Numbered from the stretch's first letter, positions 8,372 to 20,946 are shown. The stretch: DNA of 64,000 nt from Streptococcus sanguinis (GCF_026781265.1 NZ_JAKUVC010000002.1:248001-312000); one strand, 5' to 3'. Notes: generated by a model from the letters alone, not told the origin. Made by a program: numbers and translations.

Positions 8372-9634
8372 TTAGTTCAAGCCCTCATAGAGTGGAAAAG
8401 CGTCCGTCAATTCACGAACTTCTGCCCGCACCTGATTCAGCACCGCTTCATTTTCAGCGTTTTCCAGAGCCTTGATAATAAGCTCGGCTACCTTGATACT
8501 TTCTGTTACACCAAAGCCTCGAGCTGCAATGGCTGCTGTACCGATACGAATTCCGCTAGTCTTAAATGGTGACAAAGTCTCGTAAGGGATGGAGTTTTTA
8601 TTAAGCGTGATATTAACCTCATCCAAGAGATTTTGAGCGACTTTCCCATTTTCTACAACCTTAGTGACATCCACCAAGAAAAGGTGATTTTCAGTGCCAT
8701 CAGAAATCACACGGAACTTGTCATGCTGACGGAAGACTTGAGCCATAGCTTGGGCATTATCCAAAATCTGCTGTGCATAAACCTTGAAAGCTGAATCCAG
8801 CACTTCTTTAAATGCAACTGCTTTGGCTGCAATGACATGCTCCAATGGTCCGCCCTGAATGCCTGGGAAGATAGCTGAGTTGATTTTCTTAGCCAGGTCT
8901 TCATCATTTGTCAAAATCAGACCACCGCGAGGTCCACGCAAGGTCTTGTGGGTCGTTGTTGTTGTGATATCCGCATAAGGAACTGGGCTTGGATGGAGAC
9001 CTGCAGCAACCAAGCCAGCGATGTGAGCCATATCTACCATAAGCTTGGCACCAACTGTATCAGCGATTTCACGGAATTTTGAAAAGTCGATGATATGAGA
9101 ATAGGCTGAAGCCCCCGCTACAATCAGCTTAGGCTGTACTTCCTTGGCTTGCTGGAGGACGGCATCAAAGTCCAGCAATTCAGTTTCTGGATCAACGCTA
9201 TAAGATACAAAATTATAGGTTTGACCAGAGAAGCTGACTGATGCACCATGAGTCAAGTGGCCGCCGGCAGACAGATCCATGCCCATAACTGTATCGCCTG
9301 GCTCAATCAAAGCCATATAAGCAGCGCAATTAGCCTGGCTGCCTGAGTGAGGCTGAACATTAGCAAACTTGGCACCAAAGATTTCCTTGGCGCGTTCAAT
9401 TGCCAGACTCTCAATCACATCCACTACATCTGTCCCACCATAGTAACGGCGACCTGGGTAGCCTTCAGCGTACTTATTGGTCAAAATAGAACCTTGAGCA
9501 GCCATGACAGCTTTAGAAACAACATTTTCTGAAGCAATCAGCTCAATATTATGCTGCTGACGTTCTTCTTCTTTAGCAACTGCTTCCCAAATCTCTGGGT
9601 CAAATGCTTTGTAGTCTTCTTGGTCAAAAATCAT
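8372..9634 (-). CDS. glyA: Serine hydroxymethyltransferase
   Basis: GlyA interconverts serine plus tetrahydrofolate and glycine plus methylene-THF, using PLP, in the cytoplasm. The 420-residue protein is full length. The PLP-binding lysine is K230 in [22 protein letters not shown] and [12 protein letters not shown] are typical. It lies 47 bp after tsaC and one base before the ndpA-like gene, in the tdk-to-pvaA operon. Confidence 0.98.
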   Translation of the reverse strand: MIFDQEDYKAFDPEIWEAVAKEEERQQHNIELIASENVVSKAVMAAQGSILTNKYAEGYPGRRYYGGTDVVDVIESLAIERAKEIFGAKFANVQPHSGSQANCAAYMALIEPGDTVMGMDLSAGGHLTHGASVSFSGQTYNFVSYSVDPETELLDFDAVLQQAKEVQPKLIVAGASAYSHIIDFSKFREIADTVGAKLMVDMAHIAGLVAAGLHPSPVPYADITTTTTHKTLRGPRGGLILTNDEDLAKKINSAIFPGIQGGPLEHVIAAKAVAFKEVLDSAFKVYAQQILDNAQAMAQVFRQHDKFRVISDGTENHLFLVDVTKVVENGKVAQNLLDEVNITLNKNSIPYETLSPFKTSGIRIGTAAIAARGFGVTESIKVAELIIKALENAENEAVLNQVRAEVRELTDAFPLYEGLN

Positions 9635-9681
9635 AAGGTGTCTCCCTTCTTTTGCGAAAATAGGACCTTAGGTCCTAAAAG

Positions 9682-10272
9682 TTAAAATTTTATATCCTTT
9701 ACTTGTGCGAGAATGTCCTCGCGGGTAATGGCTCCCTGGCGTAAAATAAGAGCCTTTTCTCCAGACAAATCCAGAATAGTTGAATCCTGACCGGTCAAAA
9801 AGTTATCATCTTCTACTCCCGAGACCTCATCTTGAAAATCCATCATAATCTGCTGGAAAGAAGTTCCACTAGCTTTTCCAGAAAGATTGGCGGATGGACC
9901 AATCAAGGGACCGTACTTCCGAATCAAGTCCAGGGTAACTGGATGTTTAGGAATCCGAAAGCCCACAGTTTCCATACCTGAGTTTATCCAAGCAGGCACT
10001 CGGTCATTGGCTTGGAGGATAATAGTCAGCGGCCCAGGTAGAAAGGTTTGATAGAGTTGCTTTAGATAACTGGGCTGGTTCTTAGAAAAAGCATAAATCT
10101 CTTCCAAGCTAGCCACATTGAGATTAAGAGCCTTTGCACGAGGTCTTCGTTTTAATTCGTAGACTCGTTCGACCGCCTCTTGATTCAAAGCCTGAGCAAA
10201 GAGGCCATAAACAGTTTCTGTCGGCAGGACAACCGCTCCGCCAGCTGCCAGAGTATTTTCTATCTTATCCAT
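9682..10272 (-). CDS. tsaC: L-threonylcarbamoyladenylate synthase (Sua5/YwlC/TsaC)
   Basis: This enzyme makes threonylcarbamoyl-AMP from threonine, bicarbonate and ATP for the t6A37 tRNA modification. The 196-residue protein has only the YrdC domain and lacks the extra Sua5 C-terminal domain. Readable motifs are GGAVVLPTETVYGLFA, KRRPRAKALNLN, GPLTIIL and GPSANLSGKASGT. I prefer the ATG at 10272, eight bases inside prmC, because the family starts close to the GGA..PT block. An ATG at 10302 would add an unusual MAKIEWWRWT extension. Confidence 0.92.
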   Translation of the reverse strand: MDKIENTLAAGGAVVLPTETVYGLFAQALNQEAVERVYELKRRPRAKALNLNVASLEEIYAFSKNQPSYLKQLYQTFLPGPLTIILQANDRVPAWINSGMETVGFRIPKHPVTLDLIRKYGPLIGPSANLSGKASGTSFQQIMMDFQDEVSGVEDDNFLTGQDSTILDLSGEKALILRQGAITREDILAQVKDIKF

Positions 10273-11095
10273 TGTCCATCGCCACCATTCTATCTTTGCC
10301 AAATTGATCTTTCAGGACTCGGATTCGTTTTTGGGGAAAAGATTTTTTCAATAACTCCCTGACACCGTCTCCTTGCTTGTAACCAATTTCCAGATAGATT
10401 TTTCCTTTTTTTGTCAGATAGTCTCCTGCCTGCTCGGCTATTTTCCGATAGACGGCATAGCCATCCCCTTTTGCGAAGAGGGCCATGTGAGGCTCTGAGG
10501 TCAGAACGTTAAGTCCGACTTCGTCCTTATCCGCTTCTGAAATATAGGGCGGGTTAGAGACGATAATGTTAAAGTTCCCACTGATTGCGTCCAAGCAATC
10601 AGATTGGACAAAAGTGAGGCTGAGTCCGCAGGATTGAGCATTTTCTGTTGCCAAGGAAAGAGCATCGCTTGACAGATCAGAAGCAGTAATCTGCCAGTCT
10701 GGACGGCTGTTCGCCAGTGCAAGAGCAATGGCTCCGCTACCCGTACCTATATCTAAGACAGACAGAGAACTTTCAGGATTTTCTGCCAAGATTAGCTTCA
10801 CCAGCTCCTCCGTCTCAGGCCTTGGAATCAGAACCCGCTCGTCCACCTTGAGAGTCAGGCCGTGAAAGTCACTGCTACCGATGATATACTGGGCTGGCAT
10901 GTGGGCAAGCAGCTGCTCTTGAATTGCTTTTAGCTGGTCACGATCTTCTTGGCTGACTTTTGTCCGAAGCTTAAGAACAAAGTCGGTAAAGGAGAGATCC
11001 TTGAGAGCCCGATAAACGAAAGTCAGGCTTTCTGCTTCTTCTCCAGCTGCTACCAGCTCTTGCTCTAGCTCAGCCAAATATTGAGCCAGCATCAT
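10265..11095 (-). CDS. prmC: Peptide chain release factor N5-glutamine methyltransferase
   Basis: PrmC (HemK) methylates the glutamine of the GGQ motif in release factors using S-adenosylmethionine. The 276-residue protein has the helical N-terminal RF-binding domain and a Rossmann methyltransferase domain. The latter has SAM motif DIGTGSGAIALAL and the catalytic NPPY (VSNPPYIS). It overlaps prfA, its substrate gene, by one base (TAATG) and tsaC by eight, so it is translationally coupled to both. Confidence 0.97.
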   Translation of the reverse strand: MMLAQYLAELEQELVAAGEEAESLTFVYRALKDLSFTDFVLKLRTKVSQEDRDQLKAIQEQLLAHMPAQYIIGSSDFHGLTLKVDERVLIPRPETEELVKLILAENPESSLSVLDIGTGSGAIALALANSRPDWQITASDLSSDALSLATENAQSCGLSLTFVQSDCLDAISGNFNIIVSNPPYISEADKDEVGLNVLTSEPHMALFAKGDGYAVYRKIAEQAGDYLTKKGKIYLEIGYKQGDGVRELLKKSFPQKRIRVLKDQFGKDRMVAMDNG

Positions 11096-12174
11096 TATTT
11101 ATTCAGCTCTTCTAGTTTTTGCGTTTGGTCATAGAGAACCAGAGCGTCAACGACTTCATCCAGTTTACCAGCTAAAATCGTGTCCAGCTTTTGCAGAGTC
11201 AATCCGATACGGTGGTCTGTCACCCGGTTTTGCGGGAAATTATAGGTGCGAATCCGCTCTGAGCGATCACCAGTACCAATTGTAGACTTGCGTTCTGCAT
11301 CCTGCTCATCTTGAGCAATTTGAGCAAAGTGGTCTGCCACACGAGCTCGGATGATTTTCATAGCCTTATCCCGGTTCTTCTGCTGGGTCCGCTCTTCCTG
11401 CATTTCAACCTTGATGTTGGTCGGCAGATGGACAATACGAACAGCAGTCGCAACCTTATTGACATTCTGTCCGCCAGCACCTGAAGCATGGTAGATATCC
11501 ACCCGCAAATCTTTAGGATCAATGTCGTATTCCACTTCTTCGATTTCTGGCATCACCAAGACAGTTGCCGTCGAGGTGTGAACGCGACCTTGGCTTTCGG
11601 TCACTGGAACCCGCTGTACGCGGTGAGCGCCAGATTCATACTTAAGTTTCGAGTAGACTGACTGGCCTGAGACCATAGCGACCACTTCCTTGATTCCACC
11701 TACACCATTGTAAGAAGCTTCCATAACTTCGAAGCGCCAACCTTGGCTTTCAGCATATTTTTGATACATCTGCAAGAGGTCTCCTGCAAACAATTGCGCC
11801 TCATCTCCTCCCGCTGCACCCCGGATTTCAAGGATAATATTCTTATCATCGTTTGGATCTTTTGGTAAAAGGAGGATTTTTAGTTTTTCTTCGTATTCTT
11901 CTTTTTCAGCCTTGGCGTCTTTGAGCTCCTGCTTGGCCATTTCTTCCAAATCAGCATCACCAGAGGCATCTTTTATCATTTCTTCAGCGTCTATGATATT
12001 TTGCAGGACTTTTTTATACTCGCGGTATGCCGTCACTGTATCGCGGGTGCTGGCTTCTTCCTTAGAAAGCTCCATAAAACGCTTGGTATCACTAACTACA
12101 TCAGGGTCGCTTAGGAGTTCACCAAGTTCTTCGTAGCGATCTTCCACCGCTTGTAACTGTTCATAGATGTTCAT
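11095..12174 (-). CDS. prfA: Peptide chain release factor 1
   Basis: RF1 terminates translation at UAA and UAG. The 359-residue protein shows the stop-codon recognition region and the peptidyl-hydrolysis motif GGQ near residue 234 ([10 protein letters not shown]). This glutamine is the PrmC target. It ends TQKLEELNK. It starts 36 bp after tdk and is followed by prmC with an overlap. Confidence 0.97.
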   Translation of the reverse strand: MNIYEQLQAVEDRYEELGELLSDPDVVSDTKRFMELSKEEASTRDTVTAYREYKKVLQNIIDAEEMIKDASGDADLEEMAKQELKDAKAEKEEYEEKLKILLLPKDPNDDKNIILEIRGAAGGDEAQLFAGDLLQMYQKYAESQGWRFEVMEASYNGVGGIKEVVAMVSGQSVYSKLKYESGAHRVQRVPVTESQGRVHTSTATVLVMPEIEEVEYDIDPKDLRVDIYHASGAGGQNVNKVATAVRIVHLPTNIKVEMQEERTQQKNRDKAMKIIRARVADHFAQIAQDEQDAERKSTIGTGDRSERIRTYNFPQNRVTDHRIGLTLQKLDTILAGKLDEVVDALVLYDQTQKLEELNK

Positions 12175-12210
12175 AGATTTTTCATCATCTCCTTTATTTC
12201 TATCATTGGA

Positions 12211-12783
12211 TTACTTAATATCGGGGTTAAAATAGTGCTTGCGGCAGACTGAGATATAGGTCTCGTGGCCGCCAATTTTAATCTGCTCTCCGTCGTAAAC
12301 CGGCTTTCCGTTATCAGTCCGTAAAACCATGGTGGCTTTACGAGAGCAATATTGGCAAATAGTTTTAATCTCCTCAATCTTATCAGCCAAGAGTAAGAGA
12401 TGTTTGGAGCCTTCAAAGAGTTCATTGCGAAAATCATTTTTTAGACCAAAAGCCATCACCGGAACATCCAGCTCATCTACCACTCTAGCTAAATCATAGA
12501 CATGATGGCGTTTCAAGAACTGAGCTTCATCGATTAAAACACAATAAGGTTTTTCAGGCGGCTGCTGGATATAGCCAAAAATATCTGTCTCATCCTCAAT
12601 AGCTATGGCATTTCGTTTCATGCCGATGCGACTGGAAACAACCCCAAAGCCGTCTCTTGTATCGATAGCCGAGGTCATGATAACCACGCTCTTGCCTTGT
12701 TCTTCATAATTGTGGGCCACTTTTAAAATTTCAATGGTCTTGCCCGAATTCATCGTACCATATTTGTAGTATAACTGAGCCAT
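12211..12783 (-). CDS. tdk: Thymidine kinase
   Basis: Tdk phosphorylates thymidine to dTMP in the salvage pathway. The 190-residue type II enzyme has the P-loop GTMNSGKT near residues 9-16, the catalytic-acid block LIDEAQFL, the lasso region and the zinc cysteines CQYC and CRKH. It is the first gene of the tdk-prfA-prmC-tsaC-glyA run and is divergent from the tautomerase gene. Confidence 0.97.
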   Translation of the reverse strand: MAQLYYKYGTMNSGKTIEILKVAHNYEEQGKSVVIMTSAIDTRDGFGVVSSRIGMKRNAIAIEDETDIFGYIQQPPEKPYCVLIDEAQFLKRHHVYDLARVVDELDVPVMAFGLKNDFRNELFEGSKHLLLLADKIEEIKTICQYCSRKATMVLRTDNGKPVYDGEQIKIGGHETYISVCRKHYFNPDIK

Positions 12784-12906
12784 AATTTAAATCTTTGCTA
12801 ATTCACTATCTCCATTTTTACTTCACATTATTTTACCATAATTCACTACTCTTTAAAACCTCATTTGTGATAAAATAATGATAAAGAAATAAAGGAGGCA
12901 GAAAAT

Positions 12907-13089
12907 ATGCCATTTGTTAGAATTGATTTATTTGAAGGTCGTACTCTGGAGCAGAAAAAAGCTCTTGCCAAGGAAGTAACTGAAGCCGTTGTCAGAAATA
13001 CAGGCGCACCTCAGTCTGCTGTCCATGTCATTATTAACGACATGCCAGAAGGAACCTACTTCCCACAAGGTCAAATGCGAGAAAAATAA
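12907..13089 (+). CDS. 4-oxalocrotonate tautomerase family enzyme
   Basis: A complete 60-residue small tautomerase (XylH/DmpI type) beginning MPFVRIDLFEG. Proline 2 becomes the catalytic N-terminal base after Met removal. The family catalyses keto-enol tautomerisation, but the physiological substrate in streptococci is not known. AAAGGAGG precedes the ATG and an extended -10 (TGTGATAAAAT) lies upstream. A strong terminator follows immediately, so it is monocistronic. Confidence 0.93.
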   Translation: MPFVRIDLFEGRTLEQKKALAKEVTEAVVRNTGAPQSAVHVIINDMPEGTYFPQGQMREK

Positions 13090-13094
13090 AAAAG

Positions 13095-13134
13095 AAAAGC
13101 CGGCAGTGTATAGGGATACAAACTGCTGGCTTTT
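13095..13134. terminator. Terminator between the tautomerase and bgl genes
   Basis: A 13-bp stem, AAAAGCCGGCAGT (13095-13107) with ACTGCTGGCTTTT (13122-13134), has one G-T pair and an inner GTAT/ATAC stem. It has T or A runs on both sides and serves both convergent genes. Confidence 0.9.
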
Positions 13135-13136
13135 TT

Positions 13137-15847
<2,711 letters not shown>

Positions 15848-15860
15848 CAGAAAAACCTCC

Positions 15861-16151
15861 TTAAGATATTGCTTTAATTAATTGAAAGATATTCTTACAA
15901 TCTCCCATTGCATAATCCATATCTGGGATGGTGGCAACAGGTTTTGAAACTGTCTCTTTGACAGAATCAAGTTTATAAGAAACCTGAGGACCTAATAAAA
16001 TTACGTCATAGTCCTGAGCATAATCCTGATAGTCCATCAATCCGACCGCTTTGATATCGAGGTCAATACCTTGGTCATTTGCATATTGCTCCATTTTTTT
16101 CATCAGGATACTCGTGGACATACCCGCTGCACATATTAATAAGATTTTCAT
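15861..16151 (-). CDS. PTS lactose/cellobiose-type IIB component
   Basis: A 96-residue soluble IIB with the phosphoacceptor Cys7 in LLICAAGMSTS. It passes phosphate from IIA to the sugar on IIC. Its start overlaps the IIA stop by four bases (ATGA), and IIC follows after 13 bp. Confidence 0.93.
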   Translation of the reverse strand: MKILLICAAGMSTSILMKKMEQYANDQGIDLDIKAVGLMDYQDYAQDYDVILLGPQVSYKLDSVKETVSKPVATIPDMDYAMGDCKNIFQLIKAIS

Positions 16152-16480
16152 TGTCTTTCTCCTTCTCTATTGGAATACAGCTCAATCATCTCGGTGATAA
16201 GGTCAATGGCCAAGAGACTCGTCATAAAATGATCTTGTGCATGAACAAGCAATATACTCAACTGATGACCGTTTCCTTGTGCTTCTTCCTGCAATAAATC
16301 CGTTTGGGAATGATGGGCTTTTAAAATAACACTATTTGCCTCATCCATTAATTCCTTAGCTGCATCAAATTCAGCTAATTTTGCTTTTTTAAGTGCTTCA
16401 AAAGCTAAGGATCGGGCTGCACCAGAATTGGCAATTAAGGACATGGCAATAATCTCCGCTGAACTATTCCATTCTTCCAT
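16148..16480 (-). CDS. PTS lactose/cellobiose-type IIA component
   Basis: A 110-residue helical IIA whose phosphoacceptor is His80 in LLVHAQDHFMTS. The ATG at 16480 is seven bases after AAAGGAGGA. A TTG at 16498 would place the start inside that site and is unlikely. It is the first gene of the operon, with a sigma-70 promoter at 16516-16544. Confidence 0.92.
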   Translation of the reverse strand: MEEWNSSAEIIAMSLIANSGAARSLAFEALKKAKLAEFDAAKELMDEANSVILKAHHSQTDLLQEEAQGNGHQLSILLVHAQDHFMTSLLAIDLITEMIELYSNREGERQ

Positions 16481-16515
16481 ACAAACTCCTCCTTTCAATT
16501 TGACTTCTTACCCAA

Positions 16516-16544
16516 AGTTTACTATAGCTCTATTCTACTGTCAA
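16516..16544 (-). promoter_or_regulatory. Sigma-70 promoter of the beta-glucoside PTS operon
   Basis: On the minus strand, TTGACA (16539-16544) and TAAACT (16516-16521) have a 17-bp spacer. A weak cre-like sequence overlaps the -35. I see no -12/-24 sigma-54 promoter here. Confidence 0.75.
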
Positions 16545-16817
16545 AAGCGTTTATATTTTCTTAATATACAGCTTTCTAGCTTAGTGTATCCATTTTCAAA
16601 TGTCATTCATACTCAATTTATTATAAAAAATTTAAAGCAGCAGTTTCTTACGTGCTCTACCTCTAGTACTCTGCTATTTTTAAATAGTTCCTTTAATATA
16701 TTTTAGAACCTATCGTAAAATTAGTGTATAAAAATTAATCGTTTTTTATGATAATGTATAACACAAAGCTAAAGAGTATAAAAATTCATTAAAATCCGTC
16801 TCTTTTTCCTCAGGGGG

Positions 16818-16846
16818 TTACTTTCCACAAGGGCTTATTATATACT
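16818..16846 (+). promoter_or_regulatory. Promoter abutting the DUF3284 start codon
   Basis: TTACTT (16818-16823) and TATACT (16841-16846) have a 17-bp spacer. The ATG begins at 16853, so transcription would start at or near the start codon. Confidence 0.5.
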
Positions 16847-16852
16847 TAATTT

Positions 16853-17290
16853 ATGAAGATTATTAGAGAACTCCAAGTCACTTCAGATGAATTTTATGAC
16901 TTCTTGGAAAGCGAGTTTCTGAATCAAATCAATCAAACTGACAATCAAACAAAAAAGATAGATAGGTTAAAGAAAGGACTTCGTTACTCAAAATTGTCAG
17001 ACAATGTCTATACCAAGACTGATTATGAGATTCTGGACTATCGTCGCCATGAAACCTACGTCATTCAAATCACGTCACATAGTGAAAAAACGATTACTTT
17101 CTACAAGACCAAGCCTTGCTCAAAAGGGCTTGAGGTTACGCTAGAGCAAGAACAAAATAAATTGACAAAAAATTCAAAAAGCAAGCTCATCAAGTGGATG
17201 GGAGAGCTTCTCTACTTTGGTCGCCTTTCGGAAAATCTTTATAAGATTCAAGGGGAAATTGAGAAGGCTAGAAAAGTGAGAACTCAGTAA
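16853..17290 (+). CDS. DUF3284 domain protein
   Basis: A 145-residue cytoplasmic protein matching the DUF3284 family of unknown function, which occurs near beta-glucoside PTS genes in Firmicutes. It is basic, without membrane segments. The pattern resembles a START/SRPBCC-like small domain, but I cannot confirm that. There is no Shine-Dalgarno site within 15 bases of the ATG, and the -10 ends six bases upstream, so the mRNA may be leaderless. GH20 follows after 83 bp with its own AAGGAG. Confidence 0.75.
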   Translation: MKIIRELQVTSDEFYDFLESEFLNQINQTDNQTKKIDRLKKGLRYSKLSDNVYTKTDYEILDYRRHETYVIQITSHSEKTITFYKTKPCSKGLEVTLEQEQNKLTKNSKSKLIKWMGELLYFGRLSENLYKIQGEIEKARKVRTQ

Positions 17291-17373
17291 AAAGCAAATC
17301 CAATCCATACCTTCTTTTCTGCGCCCAGATTTTTTATGACTCGCAGATATCCAGATAGTTCAAGGAGTAGATT

Positions 17374-19335
17374 ATGAAACAAGGCATCACACCTCAATAT
17401 TGGAAACAAGAAAACAACGGTCGCTATTTCACTAAAGAAACTCAAATATTCAGCCCTCTGCCTATTTTGACCGACACCTTACTGGCTCATCCAAAAGTAA
17501 GAAATGATGGCCAGCTGGCTTTCCCTGCCATTCATTTCATAGAAGGGATTTCCCGAGAAGTCGGACAAGAGGTTATGCAGTCCTTTTCACTTCCCTATCC
17601 ATCCAACCCTGAAGCGCACATCGTAAAGGTTGCTCAAAACGGTATTTTCGTTTATGCCTTATCCCAGCGTGGCTTATTTTTTGGGGCTATTTCAATTATC
17701 CAAATGTTACAGGATGGCTACTTGCCTTATGGCTTGGCCTACGATGAACCTGTCTGTTCCGAGCGTGGCCTCAAGGTCTTTTTACCATCTCGTAAGAATA
17801 TGGATTTCTTCAAGCAATTTGTGGATATGCTTGCTTTCTTCAAGTACAATACCCTCATGATTGAAATCGGTGGTGCTATGGAATATAAAAAACACCCTGA
17901 AATTAATCAGGAGTGGATTAAATATTGTGCTGATATGGCTGAATACTCTGGCAAGACCAAAGAAATCCAAGACTATACCTTCCCTTGGTACAAGAATGCC
18001 ATTCACATGGAGAATGGTGACGGGGAGTTTCTAAGTCAAAATGATGTGAAAGATCTGGTCCTCTACTGCAAGGAACGATTTTTTGAGGTGATTCCTGAAG
18101 TGCCATCCCTCGGTCACTGCGATTATTTGATGCTTGGCCACCCAGAAATTGCAGAAATCCCTGAAGATCCTTATCCAGACACTTACTGCCCATCAAATCC
18201 TGCCTCTTATGAACTCCTCTTTGATGTTCTGGATGAAATCATTGAGGTCTTTGAACCTGAAGTCATCAATATCGGGCATGATGAATACTATTCAATTGCC
18301 ATGTGTGAGCGTTGCAAAGGGAAGGCTGGAGCTGATATCTTTGCAGAGGACATTATCAAGATTTATGACCACCTCAAGCAGAAAAATGTCCGAACCATGA
18401 TTTGGGGAGACAAGTTACTGAAAAACGCTATCGTTCCTGATGCAGGGCCTTTTGGTGGAGCAGAAATCATCATGTACACTCCCCAGTTCAAAAAAGATAC
18501 AGGCACAAAAGTTGGCATTATGCCGGCAACCTGGCAGGCCATTCACCAGATTCCCAAAGATGTCGAAATTCTCCATTGGCTCTGGAGTTTGGATGAAAAA
18601 CTGGAAGATGAAGTTTTAGAAGAAGGCTTTAGCATCCGTTATGGTAATTTTGAAGGCTATCTCTTTCCGCATTGGGCTGAGCATTTGAAGAAGGGGAGCA
18701 AGGGAGCTATCATCTCCAACTGGAGCACTTTAAATGAGGTAATCCTGCAGAGAAATGTCATTTTCTTCGGCTTGGCCTATGCTTACGAGATGTTTTGGAA
18801 TCATGACTATCGTGATGAAGACTATGCGACTATCCGTGATAAAACCTTATCTTATCTCTTCCATTACCACTATCCCGACCTGCAAAACCACACGCGCAGT
18901 CTTGAAGCACTGGCGCATCCCAGCTGGATTGAAATCGGCTATGCTACTGACTATTTTGTGGAATACCAATGGTTTGTGGACGGTGTCTTCCCTGAAATGG
19001 AAACTTATCAAATCGGAAATATCCTACTAACCTATACTGATCAAACCGAGTTCACTGTTCCCATTATCTTTGGAGAAAACATTGGCAAAACAAGTGTTGA
19101 CTGGGATCGGTCTACCAATACCAACCCTTTACCTGGTGAACCTATCTATAAGGTAGATGAGCAACTATTTGAAGTCTCTCTTAGCACCAAACCTTATCAA
19201 AAAGAGCAGCAAACTTTCTTCGCATTTCCTATTCAAAACCCTTATCCTGAAAAGGAATTGAAGAATGTAGAAGTTCAAACAGAAGCTGACAAAGATTGTC
19301 AAATTTTTGTTGATCAAATTGCCTATTATCACTAA
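17374..19335 (+). CDS. Glycoside hydrolase family 20 (beta-N-acetylhexosaminidase-like)
   Basis: A 653-residue GH20 enzyme without a signal peptide, so probably cytoplasmic. The N-terminal part (to about residue 120) looks like the GH20b-type domain. The TIM barrel follows from SERGLKVFLPSRKN. The catalytic Asp-Glu pair is in INIGHDEYY near residue 310. VPSLGHCDYL and the tryptophan-rich IISNWSTLNEV are active-site blocks. The family removes terminal beta-GlcNAc or GalNAc. Its place beside a PTS operon suggests action on imported oligosaccharides, which is an inference. Confidence 0.88.
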   Translation: MKQGITPQYWKQENNGRYFTKETQIFSPLPILTDTLLAHPKVRNDGQLAFPAIHFIEGISREVGQEVMQSFSLPYPSNPEAHIVKVAQNGIFVYALSQRGLFFGAISIIQMLQDGYLPYGLAYDEPVCSERGLKVFLPSRKNMDFFKQFVDMLAFFKYNTLMIEIGGAMEYKKHPEINQEWIKYCADMAEYSGKTKEIQDYTFPWYKNAIHMENGDGEFLSQNDVKDLVLYCKERFFEVIPEVPSLGHCDYLMLGHPEIAEIPEDPYPDTYCPSNPASYELLFDVLDEIIEVFEPEVINIGHDEYYSIAMCERCKGKAGADIFAEDIIKIYDHLKQKNVRTMIWGDKLLKNAIVPDAGPFGGAEIIMYTPQFKKDTGTKVGIMPATWQAIHQIPKDVEILHWLWSLDEKLEDEVLEEGFSIRYGNFEGYLFPHWAEHLKKGSKGAIISNWSTLNEVILQRNVIFFGLAYAYEMFWNHDYRDEDYATIRDKTLSYLFHYHYPDLQNHTRSLEALAHPSWIEIGYATDYFVEYQWFVDGVFPEMETYQIGNILLTYTDQTEFTVPIIFGENIGKTSVDWDRSTNTNPLPGEPIYKVDEQLFEVSLSTKPYQKEQQTFFAFPIQNPYPEKELKNVEVQTEADKDCQIFVDQIAYYH

Positions 19336-19486
19336 ACTTGAGGCTTATTTCAAGCTATCAGATAGAAATAGCGAAGTTTATGAGGAATCAGAATCATCCA
19401 ATTCAAAAAGAACAGATACTTTCTAGACATCGGCTTACTGGATATACTGATTGCTTATCCTATTTGAAACGAAAGGAGGTGGGAGA

Positions 19487-20836
19487 GTGAGTGAAAAGAA
19501 AACATTTCTGAAACAATTCTTACGTCTCAGTCTACCGTTTTCTCTTCAATTTCTACTAGCCAGCGCTGTCAATCTAGCTGATGTTGTCATGATTGGACAG
19601 CTAGGGGAAAAACAAATCGCAGCTGCTGGTGCTGCCAACCAGATTTTCTTTCTCTTGACTATTGTACAGTTTGGTATCGGTAGCGGAGCTTCTGTCTTCA
19701 TGGCCCAATACTGGGGAGCCCAGCGAATTGCTGATATGAGAAAAACCTTGGGATTAGTCTATATGCTGAGCGGGCTCATCTCCGCTTCCTTTACTTTAGT
19801 CGCTTTACTTTTTCCCAAGCAACTGATTGGCTTTTATATCCATGATACCGAAGCTATTCAGTTGGGCGCCCAGTACCTATCTATCGTCTCCTGGACCTAC
19901 CTGATGACAGCCATCACAACCTCATTAGCCACCATGTGTCGCTGTAGTAACGAAGTTTTCTTACCAACTCTTGCAAGCCTCCTATCCATGGCGACCAATA
20001 TTATTGGCAATGCCGTTCTTATTTTTGGACTGATTGGATTTCCTAAACTTGGACTGGTTGGTGCTGCTATTGCTACCTTTATAGCTCGATTGCTGGAGCT
20101 TTGCTTGTTAGTATTTGGTGTCTATCGAACAAGGATGGCTGGAGCCGCTAGCATAGCTGAACTCTTTGCTTTCCACAAAGACTTTGTTTATCAATTTTTG
20201 AAAAAAACCTTGCCAGTCGTCTTCAATGAAGGCGCTTGGTCGCTCGGAACATCGATTGGCTTGGCCATTATCGGACTATTAGGTACTGAAGTGGTGGCCT
20301 CTACCCAGATTGCTAGCGCCATTGCCCAAATTGGTTTTGTCTTTGTACGAGGTGCAGGCAATGCCGTAGCTGTTATGCTAGGCAATACCATAGGAGAGAA
20401 TCAAGCAGAAAAAGCCTTACAAGATGCCAAGCGCTTCTTACTTCTACTACCTCTCATCGGGCTAATCGTCAGCATCCTACTCATCTGGGCCATGCCCTTA
20501 GCCCTGAAACTCTACAATTTAAGTAATCAGACAGAGCAGCTAACCATCTTGATGATTCAATTAAATGCCCTGTTGTTTATCCCAAAAGCTTTTAGTGTTG
20601 TTTTAATCGTTGGGATTTTACGTAGCGGAGGCGATACCAACTATGCCTGCCTGCTAGATATTTTACCTGTTTGGCTCTTCAGCATTCCACTTGGCTATGT
20701 CCTAGTTAGCCTGCAGGCTCCCATTTGGCTAATCTTTCTTGTGATAAATGGCGAAGATATTCTCAAACCAATCTGGGGCATCCCTCGTGTCTTCTCAGGG
20801 AAATGGCTGCATAATCTTGTGCAAGAGCACATGTAA
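19487..20836 (+). CDS. MATE family efflux transporter
   Basis: A 449-residue MATE exporter with twelve predicted membrane segments in two homologous halves. It uses an ion gradient to expel drugs or metabolites. The start is GTG at 19487, seven bases after AAAGGAGGT. An in-frame ATG at 19451 lies upstream of that site and is rejected. It follows GH20 by 150 bp and converges on the LevR-like gene. Confidence 0.88.
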   Translation: MSEKKTFLKQFLRLSLPFSLQFLLASAVNLADVVMIGQLGEKQIAAAGAANQIFFLLTIVQFGIGSGASVFMAQYWGAQRIADMRKTLGLVYMLSGLISASFTLVALLFPKQLIGFYIHDTEAIQLGAQYLSIVSWTYLMTAITTSLATMCRCSNEVFLPTLASLLSMATNIIGNAVLIFGLIGFPKLGLVGAAIATFIARLLELCLLVFGVYRTRMAGAASIAELFAFHKDFVYQFLKKTLPVVFNEGAWSLGTSIGLAIIGLLGTEVVASTQIASAIAQIGFVFVRGAGNAVAVMLGNTIGENQAEKALQDAKRFLLLLPLIGLIVSILLIWAMPLALKLYNLSNQTEQLTILMIQLNALLFIPKAFSVVLIVGILRSGGDTNYACLLDILPVWLFSIPLGYVLVSLQAPIWLIFLVINGEDILKPIWGIPRVFSGKWLHNLVQEHM

Positions 20837-20919
20837 AAAAGCATCTAATTCACAACATTACCACAGAAATCGGAAATGTAAATCCCGACTAAAAAGGTAA
20901 TGAGAGTTAGGTGCTTTTT
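20835..20919. terminator. Long terminator hairpin between MATE and LevR-like genes
   Basis: The outer stem pairs AAAAAGCATCTAA with TTAGGTGCTTTTT. An inner stem pairs CATTACC (20856-20862) with GGTAATG (20896-20902). Poly-A and poly-T ends make it bidirectional for convergent genes. Confidence 0.8.
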
Positions 20920-20946
20920 ATTAGTTTGCGACTCCAACTTACAATT

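Larger units (their letters stand above)
16481..16852. other. Divergent intergenic region PTS operon / DUF3284
   Basis: This 372-bp, very AT-rich gap carries the PTS operon promoter on one side and a promoter ending six bases before the DUF3284 start codon on the other. I see no gene in between. Confidence 0.6.

Noticed and set aside
16539-16555. cre site over the PTS promoter -35
   Set aside because: It misses three positions of the consensus on either strand, so I mention it only as cre-like.
16498-16560. Sigma-54 -12/-24 promoter for the LevR-like regulator
   Set aside because: No TGGCAC...TTGC pattern is present, and a good sigma-70 promoter occupies the place.
19451-19486. Upstream ATG start for the first MATE gene
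   Set aside because: It places AAAGGAGGT inside the coding region; the GTG at 19487 is correctly spaced from that site.
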